64,000 nt of DNA from Apiosordaria backusii. Its lineage: Eukaryota; Ascomycota; Sordariomycetes; Sordariales; Lasiosphaeriaceae. Position numbers and translations under genes: made by a program. The stretch lies in contig JAUKTV010000025.1 in NCBI GenBank assembly GCA_030549205.1, forward strand, positions 124,001 through 188,000, written 5' to 3'. The notes under the pieces are model-generated. The model did no database searches, was not told the DNA's origin, and saw nothing but the letters and a program-made list of their open reading frames with translations. Below are positions 45,203-55,823 of this stretch, piece after piece; positions within the stretch are counted from its first letter, which is position 1; every line of letters starts with the position of its first letter.

Positions 45203-46240
45203 GGGGGTGTTTTGCTTAGATGGATGATGGATACGATAATCGTTTTAATGTTTTCTTTTTCTGTGATATCCAATAGAGGGACAGGGCTCAAGGTGTTGGA
45301 TAATGGGCGGCTTGGGGTCTAGATGTATGCTAGGGATTTTCGGGGTGAGGATCTGATACCAAGTACTAGTGAAGATACAATCAATCTCGACTTTTCTACC
45401 ATCGTCACTACCCAATCGCTCTGATGATAACCAGCAGCACATATGGGTCGACCTTGCATTTGAAGCAGAAAGAAAGTATCAAGGTAGATGATAACTTGGA
45501 ATTTACAGTACATATTGAAATCCGGCTAATAGCCACCTGAGAAATACTTTTATCTTGCTGGAGCGGTGCTCCAATTAGGTACTTTGCCATGCAGTGTCAG
45601 GAAGTTGGCAATTTTGAGCTACCTACAGGTTTCGGAGAAAATTAAGCGTATATGCCTTGCCGGTTGGGGATCTTGATTAGGTGTATCAATACTTCTGTTA
45701 TTCTAAAGTTGGAGCGCTCTTTGCATGGCTTCTGTTTGTAGCTGAAGGGTTTGAGCATCGGCATGCCTGTGGTGGGAGCAGCAGACCGTTCAACGCAAAG
45801 AACGAAGTAATTTGATGCAGCACAATGTGATAGTTGGGGTCATGGTTGTTCCCAGGACGAGTGCCGTGGGGACCACATTTATTTCGTCACGATGACTTGT
45901 TCCCATGATGTCTGCGCTCCGGGAGCCAAGGCACAATGGCCACCGACAATCCGACACTCCCCAAATACTGGACACCCCATGTCAAATGAGCATGAGAAGA
46001 GAAGTTACCGAATGAAAAGCGAAACCGCCGAGTGAGTGGTTCAGAAGGTCAAATCCCGAGATCCCTCTGCGACAGCAGGAATACCGTTGCGAAGGTCGTA
46101 GTAAAGACGCCTGCCACTTGCACCCCAGGTCTCGGCGCCCAGCAAATGGTCGCCGTTATTTGTAGACGCAAGGGGGCTGTACGTGTAGACAACTCATATC
46201 TGACATATATCTACCTCATGCAGCTGAATGATTCCGTTGT
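45203..46240. other. intergenic region, no gene seen
   Basis: About 1 kb between the MFS exporter and the tannase-like gene; only short overlapping open frames on both strands. Confidence 0.55.
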
Positions 46241-47977
46241 ATGGCTCATCATTTCGACCTTACAACAGCAGTCACAACCACGACCCTCCTCCTCGGCACC
46301 TTCCACGGCCTTGGGTCTCCTTCCCCTCTTCCTATTCTCCACTCATCCATCCCATCAACAGGCAAACGCAATCTCAATGTGCAACCGCGACAATCACAAG
46401 CCCAAGCCCAAGTTGAGGACCAACAAGCCACACACCCGAAATACAATTCTGAGCATTTGAGCTCGATGTGGCGTGCGCTCAGCACAGCCGCGACTATCGA
46501 AAATGTCACCCCCGTCCCTGCGAATGGGTCTCATGGTGAAGGTCCCTCCAACCCTCCATACCCTGTCAACCCTACCAATCTCCCTCCGCTGTGCGCCGTC
46601 ACAATCAAAGTTGATCAATCCACTGCGGCGAGCTCCCGTTTTGGACTTTTCTTGCCCGATGAGCTCCCTGTGACGAAGAGGTTGTTGGTAGTGGGCAATG
46701 GAGGGTTCTCAGGTGGTATCAACGGGCTTGACATGTAGATTACCCCCCCCCCCTTATCCTTGTTTCCAACTATTCAATTGCTGACGCATAAGCAAAACAG
46801 GGCAGCAGGACCCCACCACCGGATGGCCGCGCTCTCAACCGACACAGGCCACAATTCCACTGCCATCGACACCTCCTGGGCCAAAAGCGATGCCGAAAAG
46901 AAGGAGCTCTGGGGATGGAGGGCAATGCATGGCTCTGTCGCTCTTGGGAAGGATATCATACGGTGGTACTACAAGCAACCCGATGACGAAAAGCTGTGGA
47001 CATATTACAGTGGCTGTTCCACCGGCGGCCGGCAAGGGCTCCGTGAACTCCAGGAGTTTCCCGATAGCTTCGATGGGGCACTGATTGGAGCGCCGGCGTG
47101 GTGGACGGGAAGGTTGAATCCGTTTCTGATGCAGGTTGGGTTGTATAACCTGCCCGCTAAGAATTCCAACCCTTCTCATATGCCGCTGGAGAAGCTTTCG
47201 TTGTTGGTTGACGAGGTGACGAGACAGTGTGATGGCGCTGATGGGGTCATGGATGGGATTGTTAGCAGTCCTGACAAGTGCGAGTTTGAGCTGGGCATGT
47301 TGGTTTGTTCAGAGTTTGGGACAAACATTTCGGAATGTTTGACTGTTGAGCAGGCGGAGACGGCTAGGAAGGTTTATGAAGGGTGGGTGTCCGAGGAGGG
47401 AGAATTGTTGTATCCCGGGTTGACGCTAAGTTCGGAAGATCAGTGGTGGATTTTGCTTGGGGCCGAGGAGCCAAGCCCCTTTGGACTGGGGTACATCAGG
47501 CACCTTTTGCTCGAGGAAGATGGAAAAGAGTTTGTTTGGGCTGGTTTAACGGCAATTGGGAAGGATATTGTTGACAGAGCACAAAGACTGGATCCGGGCC
47601 GCTCATCGGCGACGCAATACGATATTTCCGATTTCCAGGAGAGAGAAGGAAAGGTGATTCTATACCATGGGTTGGCTGATGGGTTGGTACCGGAAAAGGG
47701 TTCATGGTGGTATTACAACAAGACCATAGACACCTTTGGAGGGGACCTAGGTGGGGTCAGGGTCTTCCTGGGGTACTTCCAGGTCCCGGGAATGGGACAT
47801 TGCTTCTCAAGGCCGGATTGCACACCAAATGCCCCGTGGAACATCGGGGGCGCATTTCAGCCCGGGATCTTGGGGAGCGATATATGGTCAGTACCTGGAT
47901 TTGAAGATGCTGAGAATGATGCTTTGAAAGGACTGGCTCGGCCTTACTCTGCTGATGTATGCAGCGCGGCGAGGTGA
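46241..47977 (+). CDS. tannase/feruloyl esterase family protein, probably C-terminally truncated
   Basis: Two exons, 46241-46734 and 46801-47977 (intron GTAGAT...CAG, containing a C11 run), give about 556 residues. The family CS-D-HC motif is intact: Cys237-Ser238 in SGCSTGGRQG, Asp458 in GLADG and His498-Cys499 in MGHCFS; Ser/Asp/His form the catalytic triad and the two Cys a disulfide that holds it. Such enzymes hydrolyse ester bonds of gallate or hydroxycinnamate (plant phenolics) and are usually secreted; the N-terminus here is only a weak signal sequence. After ...EDAENDALKGL the normal C-terminal block is absent: the frame runs into GLARPYSADVCSAAR and stops where an ankyrin-repeat frame begins. 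The triad is kept, but stability is doubtful. Confidence 0.75.
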
Positions 47978-48734
47978 TGTTGAAAAAGTTCAAGCCCTCC
48001 TTAAAGCTGGGGCAGAGCTGGAAGAGAGTGATGCCGACAACAAAACGGCTCTGTTAATATCAGTTTCTGCAAGAGCCTCTTCTCCGGATGTTCTCGACCT
48101 AATTCTCGCCGCTGGGGCAGGTCCTAATGTTATGGATCTCATGGGGAACAATCTACTGCATTCAGCTGCCCAGCGCAATCACCCCGGAGCAATTCGAAGC
48201 CTGTTATCCCTAAGCACCAAAGCCGATGTTGCACATTCTAGAATGGGACATACCCCTGTTGCATCTGCAGCAAACTTTAACGCAGCCGAAGCAGTTCGCC
48301 TGCTTCATGAACATGGGGCAGATGTCAACAAAGCCGACTTAGGCGGCGAGACACCCCTCCTTGATGCAGTCTTGACCAATGCTCACGAGACCCAAACACT
48401 ACTTCTTCAACTAGGTGCTAGTCACCTTGCCGTGACCAGAACTAGAAGAACGCTCCTGCATTATGTGGCTGGGTTCGAGGACAACAGGACACTCGAGAGC
48501 CTTACGAGTTTCAAGTTCAAGGGCCTTGACTGCGAGGCCAGAGACACAGACAGTAAAATCGCATTGCCGCTCTTTGCAGAACGCCAGCCAATGCCGGACG
48601 AACTCAGACGAGCTCTCCAAACATTACTTGCGTCTCTCGACTCTGGTGCGCAAGCAAGTGGCACAGCTCGGGAGGACGATACCGACAGTGAGGACCAGAA
48701 GTTTCTGGATGCACTGGAGGTAATTGAAAACTGA
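47955..48734 (+). CDS. ankyrin-repeat protein, likely 5'-truncated fragment
   Basis: An open frame of 259 codons from ATG 47955, overlapping the end of the tannase frame by 23 bp in another register. It encodes about five ankyrin repeats: MYAARRGDVEKVQALLKAGA, NKTALLISVSARASSPDVLD, GNNLLHSAAQRNHPGAIRSL, GHTPVASAANFNAAEAVRLL and GETPLLDAVLTNAHETQTLL, then an acidic tail. Upstream of the ATG the same register reads WLGLTLL, so the first repeat (GLTLLMYAARRGD) starts before the ATG and the frame closes at a TGA near 47927. This suggests the original N-terminus was lost at a junction with the tannase gene. Ankyrin repeats bind proteins; the partner is unknown. Whether it is expressed cannot be told from sequence. 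Confidence 0.55.
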   Translation: MYAARRGDVEKVQALLKAGAELEESDADNKTALLISVSARASSPDVLDLILAAGAGPNVMDLMGNNLLHSAAQRNHPGAIRSLLSLSTKADVAHSRMGHTPVASAANFNAAEAVRLLHEHGADVNKADLGGETPLLDAVLTNAHETQTLLLQLGASHLAVTRTRRTLLHYVAGFEDNRTLESLTSFKFKGLDCEARDTDSKIALPLFAERQPMPDELRRALQTLLASLDSGAQASGTAREDDTDSEDQKFLDALEVIEN

Positions 48735-49028
48735 AATCACTACTGTAGCTCTTTTTGTTCTTAATCATGATCCTATGGCTTCCTGCGATTTGGAACACAG
48801 CCTCCTTTTCATGCAACAGCGTCACATCGGGCGCTGAAGAACGATCGGATAAGAAGACACATGAAGGATCGCGGCATCCCCATTCGCTGCTTGTAGGCAC
48901 CACCCACACCTTTTACCTTCTCTTCAGCTGCAGGTGTGCTGACACAAATAGCTGAGGCAGGTTAAAAGCAACATCTTAGCCCTTGTTTCGTCTTGATTGC
49001 CCGATAGAGTTTCAATAAGGATGGCTAA

Positions 49029-50995
49029 CATAAATGGATTCCGGCTTTCTTACTACCTGGTAGTTTGCTATCCTTAGTCTTCTGGGGCTTTGCACTTGGG
49101 GCTGACGATGGAGACAACACAACCGTCAGCGACAAAATTGGTTGGCAGTCTGAACCCAACGGCCGGGGTACCTTTTCCCTCATATTCTCTTGCATCGTCA
49201 CTCTTACGCTCTGCGTCTTTTCAGCACTTCACCTCAACGTGCCGTCCGAGTCGCGCAGCAAAAGCTTTCGCCTGCAGTTTGTTGACAAGACGAAATGGGT
49301 TCTATACGGCATCTTCGCGCCTGAACTTGTGGTGGCCACCGCTGCAGCTCAATACATCGTTGCTGCTTGGCTAAAGAGGCAGATTGAGATTGATGTAAAG
49401 AGTCGGGATGGAAATGGTCAGGTCTGGGATATTACGCAGTGCTTTTATGCCGTTATGGGCGGCTTCGCTGCTGATCTGCCTGTCTGTGCTGGTACCGATG
49501 ACGATGGGAAGCGCAATCGAGTCACTGTCACTCCAGAGGGCATCCGACTCTTGTCTTTCTTGGGAGATTTTCCCACAATCCAGGAGTCACATATCAGGGA
49601 CAAAAGCAAGGCGGACTGGTTGGCCAAAAGCATTGTGTGTGCTCAGGCCGGCTGGATGTTGGTTCAGGTCATCGGCCGAGCAGCAAAACACCTGCCCATC
49701 TCTTTATTGGAGATCAATACATGCGGGCATGTTGCTTGTGCTCTGGTGATCTATTTGCTGTGGTGGAACAAGCCCTTGGATATTCTGGTACCGACACTGC
49801 TCCCAGATAATAAGGAGATGAAAGAGGCCTTGGCGCTGATGCATCTCTGCTCGCCAGAGACTGGTGGTGCGTATGAGCATGGAATTATGGACATCAGGTG
49901 CTTTGTTCATGTTGTGGAGGGCGAAGATGATGAAAAAATTTGGAAGCTGCCAGTGACCCAAGGGACTCATTCCTCTAATTTCCCTTCGCCAACTCTTCCA
50001 GTATCACCTGAAGAGACACCTGTCATTGCCGCGGATAATGACGCCCAGGAAATGTCAGAACTGAGAACCCATCTCTCCATTGGATCACCCGGTTCCCGAA
50101 ACCCAGCGGCCTTCTTGGGCTTCGGCCAGCTTTGGTCCGGATCAAACAGTCCCAGCGCCAACACCAAGAGAAGGTCAGCAGCAAGAAACAGCAGCTTCCG
50201 CTACCGCTTCAACCTCAACGAGCCCTTAATATCACCATAATGTCTCACTTACTTTGAAGCCCCATACACCCAATACTCTGTCCGACACAGCCACTACTGC
50301 CGACGCGGGTTCCCCGACGCTCAGCAATCCCCCACTCCTCGGCCGCTGCTTCCCCCTCTCCTTCTCGAAACCGCCTCCGGCGCCGCCGACCGCCTCCGCA
50401 CCCTCTGCACCCAACGCCTCGAATACCAACCTTTTTACTTCACCCTCGGCTTCGGACCCAAACTAGCCTACTTCTTCGGCGAGACAGACTACCTCGTCCC
50501 TCACATTGTCAACTTCCCCTCGTTGCATAAGCTCTTCCTCGGGCAAGTGAACATCCACCGGGACCGCCTACGCGCCGTCCTCGCCGCCACCGCGGCAGCG
50601 TATGGAGCCCTGCATTGCTCGGCCGGGTTCAACAATTTCGAGACGTTCAGCTTTGTTACGGAGCCAGAGAGGATAATGTGGGTTGTTTCAGCGTTGACGA
50701 TAACGGCTTCGGGGGTGTTGTTGTGGGGGTTCTTCTCTGCGAGACAGTACTGGCCTGGGTTTGATGTTTGGGTTTCGGGGGTTAATCCTGCTATGCCGAT
50801 TACTTTGACGGGGAAGGAGGGGAAAAGACAAGGGAAATGGATGAGATGGGGGAGGAGGTTGGGGGTATATGTGGTGTTGGGGGGTTCGTGATGGCGAGGG
50901 TGTATTTGGTCTTTGAGGCGTTTGTTAGCTTGAGAAGGGCACCGAGGGGGTTGTATGAGACGCCGGAGTGGGCGGACTTTTTGCCGCATTTATGA
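49029..50995 (+). pseudogene. fungal multi-pass membrane protein of unknown function, with lesions
   Basis: The register open from 49029 encodes a signal-like segment (FLLPGSLLSLVFWGFALG), then GWQSEPNGRGTFSLIFSCIV, a Trp/Leu-rich helix and KTKWVLYGIFAPELVVATAA. These blocks mark a common ascomycete membrane-protein family that has no assigned role. The same register stops at TAA 50238-50240, then reopens and gives the C-terminal family part (YFGETDYLV... TEPERIMWVVSALTI). A G6 run at 50879-50884 shifts the register, after which the expected end appears (FVMARVYLVFEAFVSLRRAP ... EWADFLPHL, stop 50993-50995). No in-frame ATG lies near the start. An unrecognised intron could explain one break but not all three, so I call it a pseudogene; base-calling error at the G run is possible. 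Confidence 0.6.
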
Positions 50996-51501
50996 GGAGG
51001 GTTCGGGTCCATAGAGACGATGGAATGATCTCAAGGGATTGGAGTGTTTTGAGATGGTGGTTCTCTCATGACGGTTTATCGGCAACTTGTACAAAGCGAG
51101 GATTGTGAATCTACACATTTTTCGAGATATGTAGTTGCTATACTTTATGTTGTACATAAAGAAGCGGTTACCCTCCGCTTACAATCGGTCGATGTTTGAT
51201 CGTGAATGGCCAGCTTCACATTGACAGGCAAAGACACGGGAACGCAAGTATTTGACTTCGACATGTTTGGCTTTGATGTTGAGACAGGATGAAGAGGACG
51301 ATAGTTCTAATGTTCCCCGTTGATGTTCAACTCAAGCCCCTGTTGAACCGTAAACATAGGTATTCATCTCTTTTGTGTGACAATGTGCATCAGAACACTA
51401 AGTTCAAGCTGTTTAAACATTTGACACTTGCAGTAACATCCACTGCCGAGTAGCAAGTTCAACACAAGGACAGCCCATGCCTGAAACTAGCTAGAGCCTT
51501 T
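50996..51501. other. intergenic region, no gene seen
   Basis: About 500 bp between two decayed genes; no open frame of note. Confidence 0.5.
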
Positions 51502-52348
51502 CTACCCGACATTTCTGCGACGTAGGTACCGCGCGGCATCGTGAAAGACGGTTTCCACGGTTTTGGTGGAGTCCACGGTAATGTACTTGTTGCGAAGAGG
51601 TAAGCTTGTCGGAGACAACACCGAGATTCGCATAAACAAGATGTCGAGGAGGGTCCGTTGAGTGGGTTCCTCTCCAAGCATAGAGAATAGATGACAACGG
51701 TGCAGAAAATCTTTCGGCCTTTCTCTCGTTCATTCTTGCGAAGGGGTTACAATTGGACGTCACCTCTGAGGTTTGGGTTTCTTCAAGTTGTCTCTGCAAA
51801 AGCATTGCCTTGGCAACAGAATCTGTGCCCAGAATATTGCAGATGCCAATCCATCTGGGTCGGTGTGGCCCGCATTGAACCCATGGGTCCTGCGAAAGGA
51901 CCAATTCCTGGAACACCCAGGCTCTTGTGAGCCACGGTGCGGCGAGGATGTCCTGTCGAAGGACCTCCATGTCGTCGACTTCCATTGGTCGCTCCTTGCT
52001 ACCTGACCGTGTCTGCAGCGGCTGAACAGAGGCAAGCCCGAGAGGTTCCAACCGGGGCTGAAAACCAGCAAGGAAAGTGTGAATCTTCGGATCCGGGAGG
52101 CCGAGGTGGGTGATGGTATCGTTTGCGACACGGTAGATGCTGCCGGTAATTGAGACCTGATGATTCTCTCCTTGTTTGTCATACTGAGGGATGCATACCT
52201 ATGGCGTCGGCCCAAATACGACGTGATTGGGTGTTGTCCCATATCCCGAAGTGCGGCATCCGAGGTCGGGGATGTCAATGACATGGTCGTCCACGTACGT
52301 ATGGCAACTCTTTTCGCTGCCTCCCCAGCAGTACGAGGGGGCGGTGTA
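51502..52348 (-). pseudogene. heterokaryon incompatibility (HET) domain relic
   Basis: Reading right to left, HET-domain blocks appear in order but in changing registers: YTAPSYCWGG with VDDHVIDIPDL (about 52348-52260); DAALRDMG; SRRIWADAI; CIPQYDKQGENHQVSITGSI with YRVANDTITHLGLPDPKIHT; then WLTRAWVFQELVLSQDPWVQ at about 51940-51850; and finally KYITVDSTKTVETVFHDAAR to a stop at 51504-51502. At least four register changes are needed (near 51596, 52195, 52225 and 52255), so it cannot encode a full protein. Intact HET-domain proteins trigger cell death on fusion of unlike strains or act in related immune-like responses. Such genes are often lost or multiplied in fungi, and the relic fits this decaying patch. 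Confidence 0.75.
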
Positions 52349-53391
52349 TGGCTCCATCAGGTTGTGTATATACACTCCGAAATTGTTGTGTGAAGCAAAA
52401 ATCCTCTACGGTCGCACCTGAGATGTTCGGCCGGCTCAAGCCGAAGAAGGCGAATGTCATCGCGATAACGAAGCGGTTGATGCCGGAAACGGCGTTTATC
52501 CATTTGAAGCCGACGAACTGGGCGTTGATCAGGGAGGTGGGTGTTATTGTAACTTCCGCCAGGCCATCAGTTCTTCATTCTGTGGTCCTACGTCTTTAGT
52601 GGAGGGAAGCCCTGATGCTTATGGTGACAGTGGTTTCGACACGCATGGTATGAGTTGGGCTCAGAGCTGCTGCCTACCTTAGGTAATGGCGGCTGTGCTT
52701 ACACTTACGCAGGAATGGATGGGCCAGGCATAACTCTTGGCGATCATGAAGATCGAGAATTGAGTGCTGAAATGCCGCAATTGTTGTAGACAGCTGTGGT
52801 GGTTGATGGTGGAAGTAAAGCGAATCTCAGAGGGGAACCGGCGCAGCTTTGCAATTGATACTGAAAAGAGATCTTGAAAGCCGTGACTCAGAAATGTTAG
52901 AGGAAGAGTCAACAACAATTCAGTTCTGGCAGATTCAAGCGATATAGCTGTGAAACAAGGGGTCACAACGACACTGCCCTTGTTCCAATGTTGTTTGTTT
53001 GGTAGGGTACACAGAAGTCAGTAGCCTTAAAGTCATGTCAGGGTGCATGTCGGTGTTCGAGATGGGATGACAGCTCAGCGACAGGGCATGTGGCCGCGTT
53101 AGCCAACAGTCCATCGCATCTCGGCCTTTCAGGAGACCCATTTCGAAACCCAAGCATTGACGTGTCTCGAGTGCTTATCGGGTTTTGCGGCAGGAAATGA
53201 ACGAAGCTTCCTCGTCTGTTAATTCCACGTTACTCAACAACTCTCTACATTGTTTCAACTTGAGTCACAAGTTAACTCAGCCTCTCTACCAGTTCGAGGC
53301 TGGACAGCAAAAAGGGAAGAGAATGCCCTATGCTGCGGGTATATATATCTCACAACCTCGCCAGCAATCACTATGATCACTCTCACTCGAC
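52349..53391. other. intergenic region, no gene seen
   Basis: About 1 kb to the right of the HET relic. Minus-strand frames near 52460-52280 and 52966-52679 are short and unrecognised; the former may be more of the HET gene's upstream part. Confidence 0.45.
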
Positions 53392-53992
53392 ATGTTCTCG
53401 AACATATTCGGCATCTCGCCCACTGGCGTAACCGCTAGCATTCCAAACATGGCCTCAACAATTATTACCCTGGAGGCACCCGAAGGGAACGTCCGAAAAA
53501 AACGTCGTTCAGCCGCCCTTTTGGAATCCAACCCCGTTGCCTTGAGGCCAATGACGCGATCCATGACACGTTCGCTACCAATTCGAACCCTGACATCGAT
53601 TGTAACCAGCTTTGACACCTTCGCGCTGCGGAACGCAAAAGGAACAGAGAATCGTGAACTGGCCAAAGCAAATGCTGGTAAGAAACGGACCAGAACGCCG
53701 ACTGAGGGCGAATTCGCTTGGAATATCAAGAAGGATAAAGAAAATATACAAGGCTGCATTGTTGTTGCGGGCTCTGAGACCGACAGCATGAATGTATTTA
53801 ATGAGGTGGAGGCTGAGGAACTGGAGGGGATGTGGGAGGTAGGTTATAACTTTGTCAGGTGTCCAGGGACTTGTTCATCCTTGACAAAGTCACTAATTCT
53901 GTTCTTATTCTCAGCGTCCAGAAGTAATCTTTGAGGATGAGTATGGTGTAGGTTACTCCCGCGCTATTGAGGTTGCCTATGATCTTAGGTAA
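53392..53992 (+). CDS. small hypothetical protein
   Basis: Two exons, 53392-53838 and 53915-53992, with a 76-bp intron (GTAGGT...CAG), give about 174 residues. The sequence is basic and Ser/Thr-rich, with NVRKKRRSAALLESN and RPMTRSMTRSLPIRTLTS (nuclear-type basic patches), KKDKENIQG, then an acidic region (EVEAEELEGMWE) and the end RPEVIFEDEYGVGYSRAIEV. I recognise no domain. Both exons read as plausible protein and the junction is consensus. It lies beside a coiled-coil hypothetical gene on the same strand, 43 bp downstream; the two could belong to one locus. Confidence 0.55.
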
Positions 53993-54035
53993 ATTACTAA
54001 CAACCCCTTAGCTCGCCCGAACCTCTTCCTCTTCC

Positions 54036-54509
54036 ATGTCCCGATCCCCACCTCCAACACCGACCACATCCCCATCAATACCACAATCTCCTTCAACAAC
54101 CCCCCCACCGACAGACCGCAGACTCTACTCCCCCTCCCGAACGTCCTCCCACACAGTGGCAACCGGCGCCACCAGCGTGGTAACCTACAGATCCGATAAT
54201 ATGGACCTCGATACCCTCGACCCCATCCTCGATCACATACACGAACGCATCGACCACACCAACGACGCGATCAACCACGTCCACAATCGTATGGACGAGG
54301 TCGAACACAACAACCGGACATTGGCTGCCAAGCTTGAGGCGCTAGAGCGGCGAATGCAAGACGAAGAGAGGGCTGTAGGAAGACTCGAGGATCAAAGCGT
54401 GGCACAGGACTACGAGATCAGGGAGGTACATCGACGGGCTGAGGAAAATAAGAGCATGATCGAGGAAGGGTTTGGGCTGAAGAGGAAGAATAATGGACGG
54501 CTTTGGTAA
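54036..54509 (+). CDS. small coiled-coil hypothetical protein
   Basis: A single frame of 157 codons from ATG 54036. The first about 50 residues are Pro/Ser/Thr-rich and likely disordered (SRSPPPTPTTSPSIPQSPST). From about residue 55 to the end the sequence is a likely long coiled coil with heptad spacing (ILDHIHERIDHTNDAINHVH, LAAKLEALERRMQDEERAVG). No known domain. Codon use is even along the frame and there is no overlapping better candidate. Confidence 0.55.
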   Translation: MSRSPPPTPTTSPSIPQSPSTTPPPTDRRLYSPSRTSSHTVATGATSVVTYRSDNMDLDTLDPILDHIHERIDHTNDAINHVHNRMDEVEHNNRTLAAKLEALERRMQDEERAVGRLEDQSVAQDYEIREVHRRAEENKSMIEEGFGLKRKNNGRLW

Positions 54510-55326
54510 GTGATGTTGCGGGGTTAAGTATCAGGTAGCGGGATAGGTATAGTTGGTACTTCGGTAAGGTAGTCAGGGAGTCTGGCGAAGAATAGCAGAA
54601 GATATTGTCATCCCCTTGTCAGGTAGTTACCAGAGACATCTTCTCAAATATGTCTTGTCGTATGTGCAACATGTGTGTGTATGTGTAGAATATGGATAAA
54701 ATCCTTGGCAAAGACGCTTAGGCCCCAATGTTGTTTCGTTTGCAATGCACAGCTAAATAAGGGGCACGTTAGGTAATGCCATTGGCACGTTAGGTAATGC
54801 TATTTTTATCGAGTGTAGAGCTCGGAGGGTATGGTTAGTAATGCTAATCCCTACCTCTCTAGCGGGCAGAGATGTATTTATCTCTATTTACACCACTCGA
54901 GGGTGTGATTAGTATGATATATACTATCTAAGTTACCGGGGTAAGATATAGCCTAAAAGCGCTAATCTTTATATTTAATACAAGTACTGACAATTATTAA
55001 GCTTTTTCGGTGTTTTCTATAGTATAAGGCGGCCACTAGCTAACTCAAAAAAGCCCACTTTAGCCAGGTTTAGTCATTAAACAACAGCTAAATAAGGTAA
55101 TAAATTAGATGACGACTTTTCTTGCCCCTTTTCCACTCCTTTCATGCCAAAGTCCGCCATCAGCTGTTCCTGGAACCGCAATTGCAGATACCAAGCTCTC
55201 GGTTCGATGAAGGTGTTGTGGTCCCACAACTGAAGGCCAGATGTGAGGTCAAATATAATATTGATATTGATCGATGGAGGACTTCAAGAGAATACAGGAA
55301 TTGTTTGCCCTTTTGAATCCCAATCC
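54510..55326. other. AT-rich, RIP-like intergenic tract left of the retrotransposon
   Basis: From about 54740 to 55110 the composition is AT- and TpA-rich with no open frame, like a mutated transposon relic. A 14-bp direct repeat, ACAGCTAAATAAGG, sits at 54749-54762 and 55084-55097, bracketing the tract. CACGTTAGGTAATG occurs twice near 54767-54800. Confidence 0.5.
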
Positions 55327-55331
55327 CACCT

Positions 55332-55735
55332 TGTGACGAACCCCTGTACAGAACCTCTGAAAGGGATACTCGGTTGAAGGTAACTTCTGACAATTGGTTC
55401 GGTGCAGCTAAACAGTGCACAACAAGATGTCTCAATGTAAACACAAGATACCGTGAATACAAGCTGTGATTGCATACTGCGGAACTATCTACAAGCTATC
55501 TAGTTCCTCCGTATATATGGACCTGCAATCCTCATGGACCGCTGGACCGTTCATAGCGTACCGGTCCATCGGTCCCTCCATGAGTGGTTGTCCTGGACCG
55601 CTGGACCGTCTCCTACGCACCGGTCCATCGGTCCTCCTCTGATTGGCTACCTACAGGGGTCCCTTCCGTCGTAATACACTCTTCCCATTGGCTCGTCTGT
55701 TAAGTCTGCGTCCTCCCGTGTCCAAGGTCGTGACA
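55332..55735 (-). repeat. 3' LTR of the chromovirus (404 bp)
   Basis: Left-hand copy, 3' in the element's own orientation. It contains two tandem 40-bp units at 55536-55575 and 55595-55634, each beginning GGACCGCTGGACCG and ending CGGTCCATCGGTCC, an inverted arrangement of CCG and CGG triplets. A TATATA motif lies at about 55512-55517. Confidence 0.95.
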
Positions 55736-55740
55736 CGATG

Positions 55741-55751
55741 CCCCTCCTCCT
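55741..55751 (-). promoter_or_regulatory. polypurine tract of the chromovirus
   Basis: On the minus strand AGGAGGAGGGG lies 5 bp before the 3' LTR, where the plus-strand primer of an LTR element is expected. Confidence 0.7.
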
Positions 55752-55823
55752 AGGTCGACGTCTCGGCGGCCAATTCTCGTTTCGCTCAAAACCCTACTGC
55801 TTCCTTCTTTTTCCTGGTAAGTG

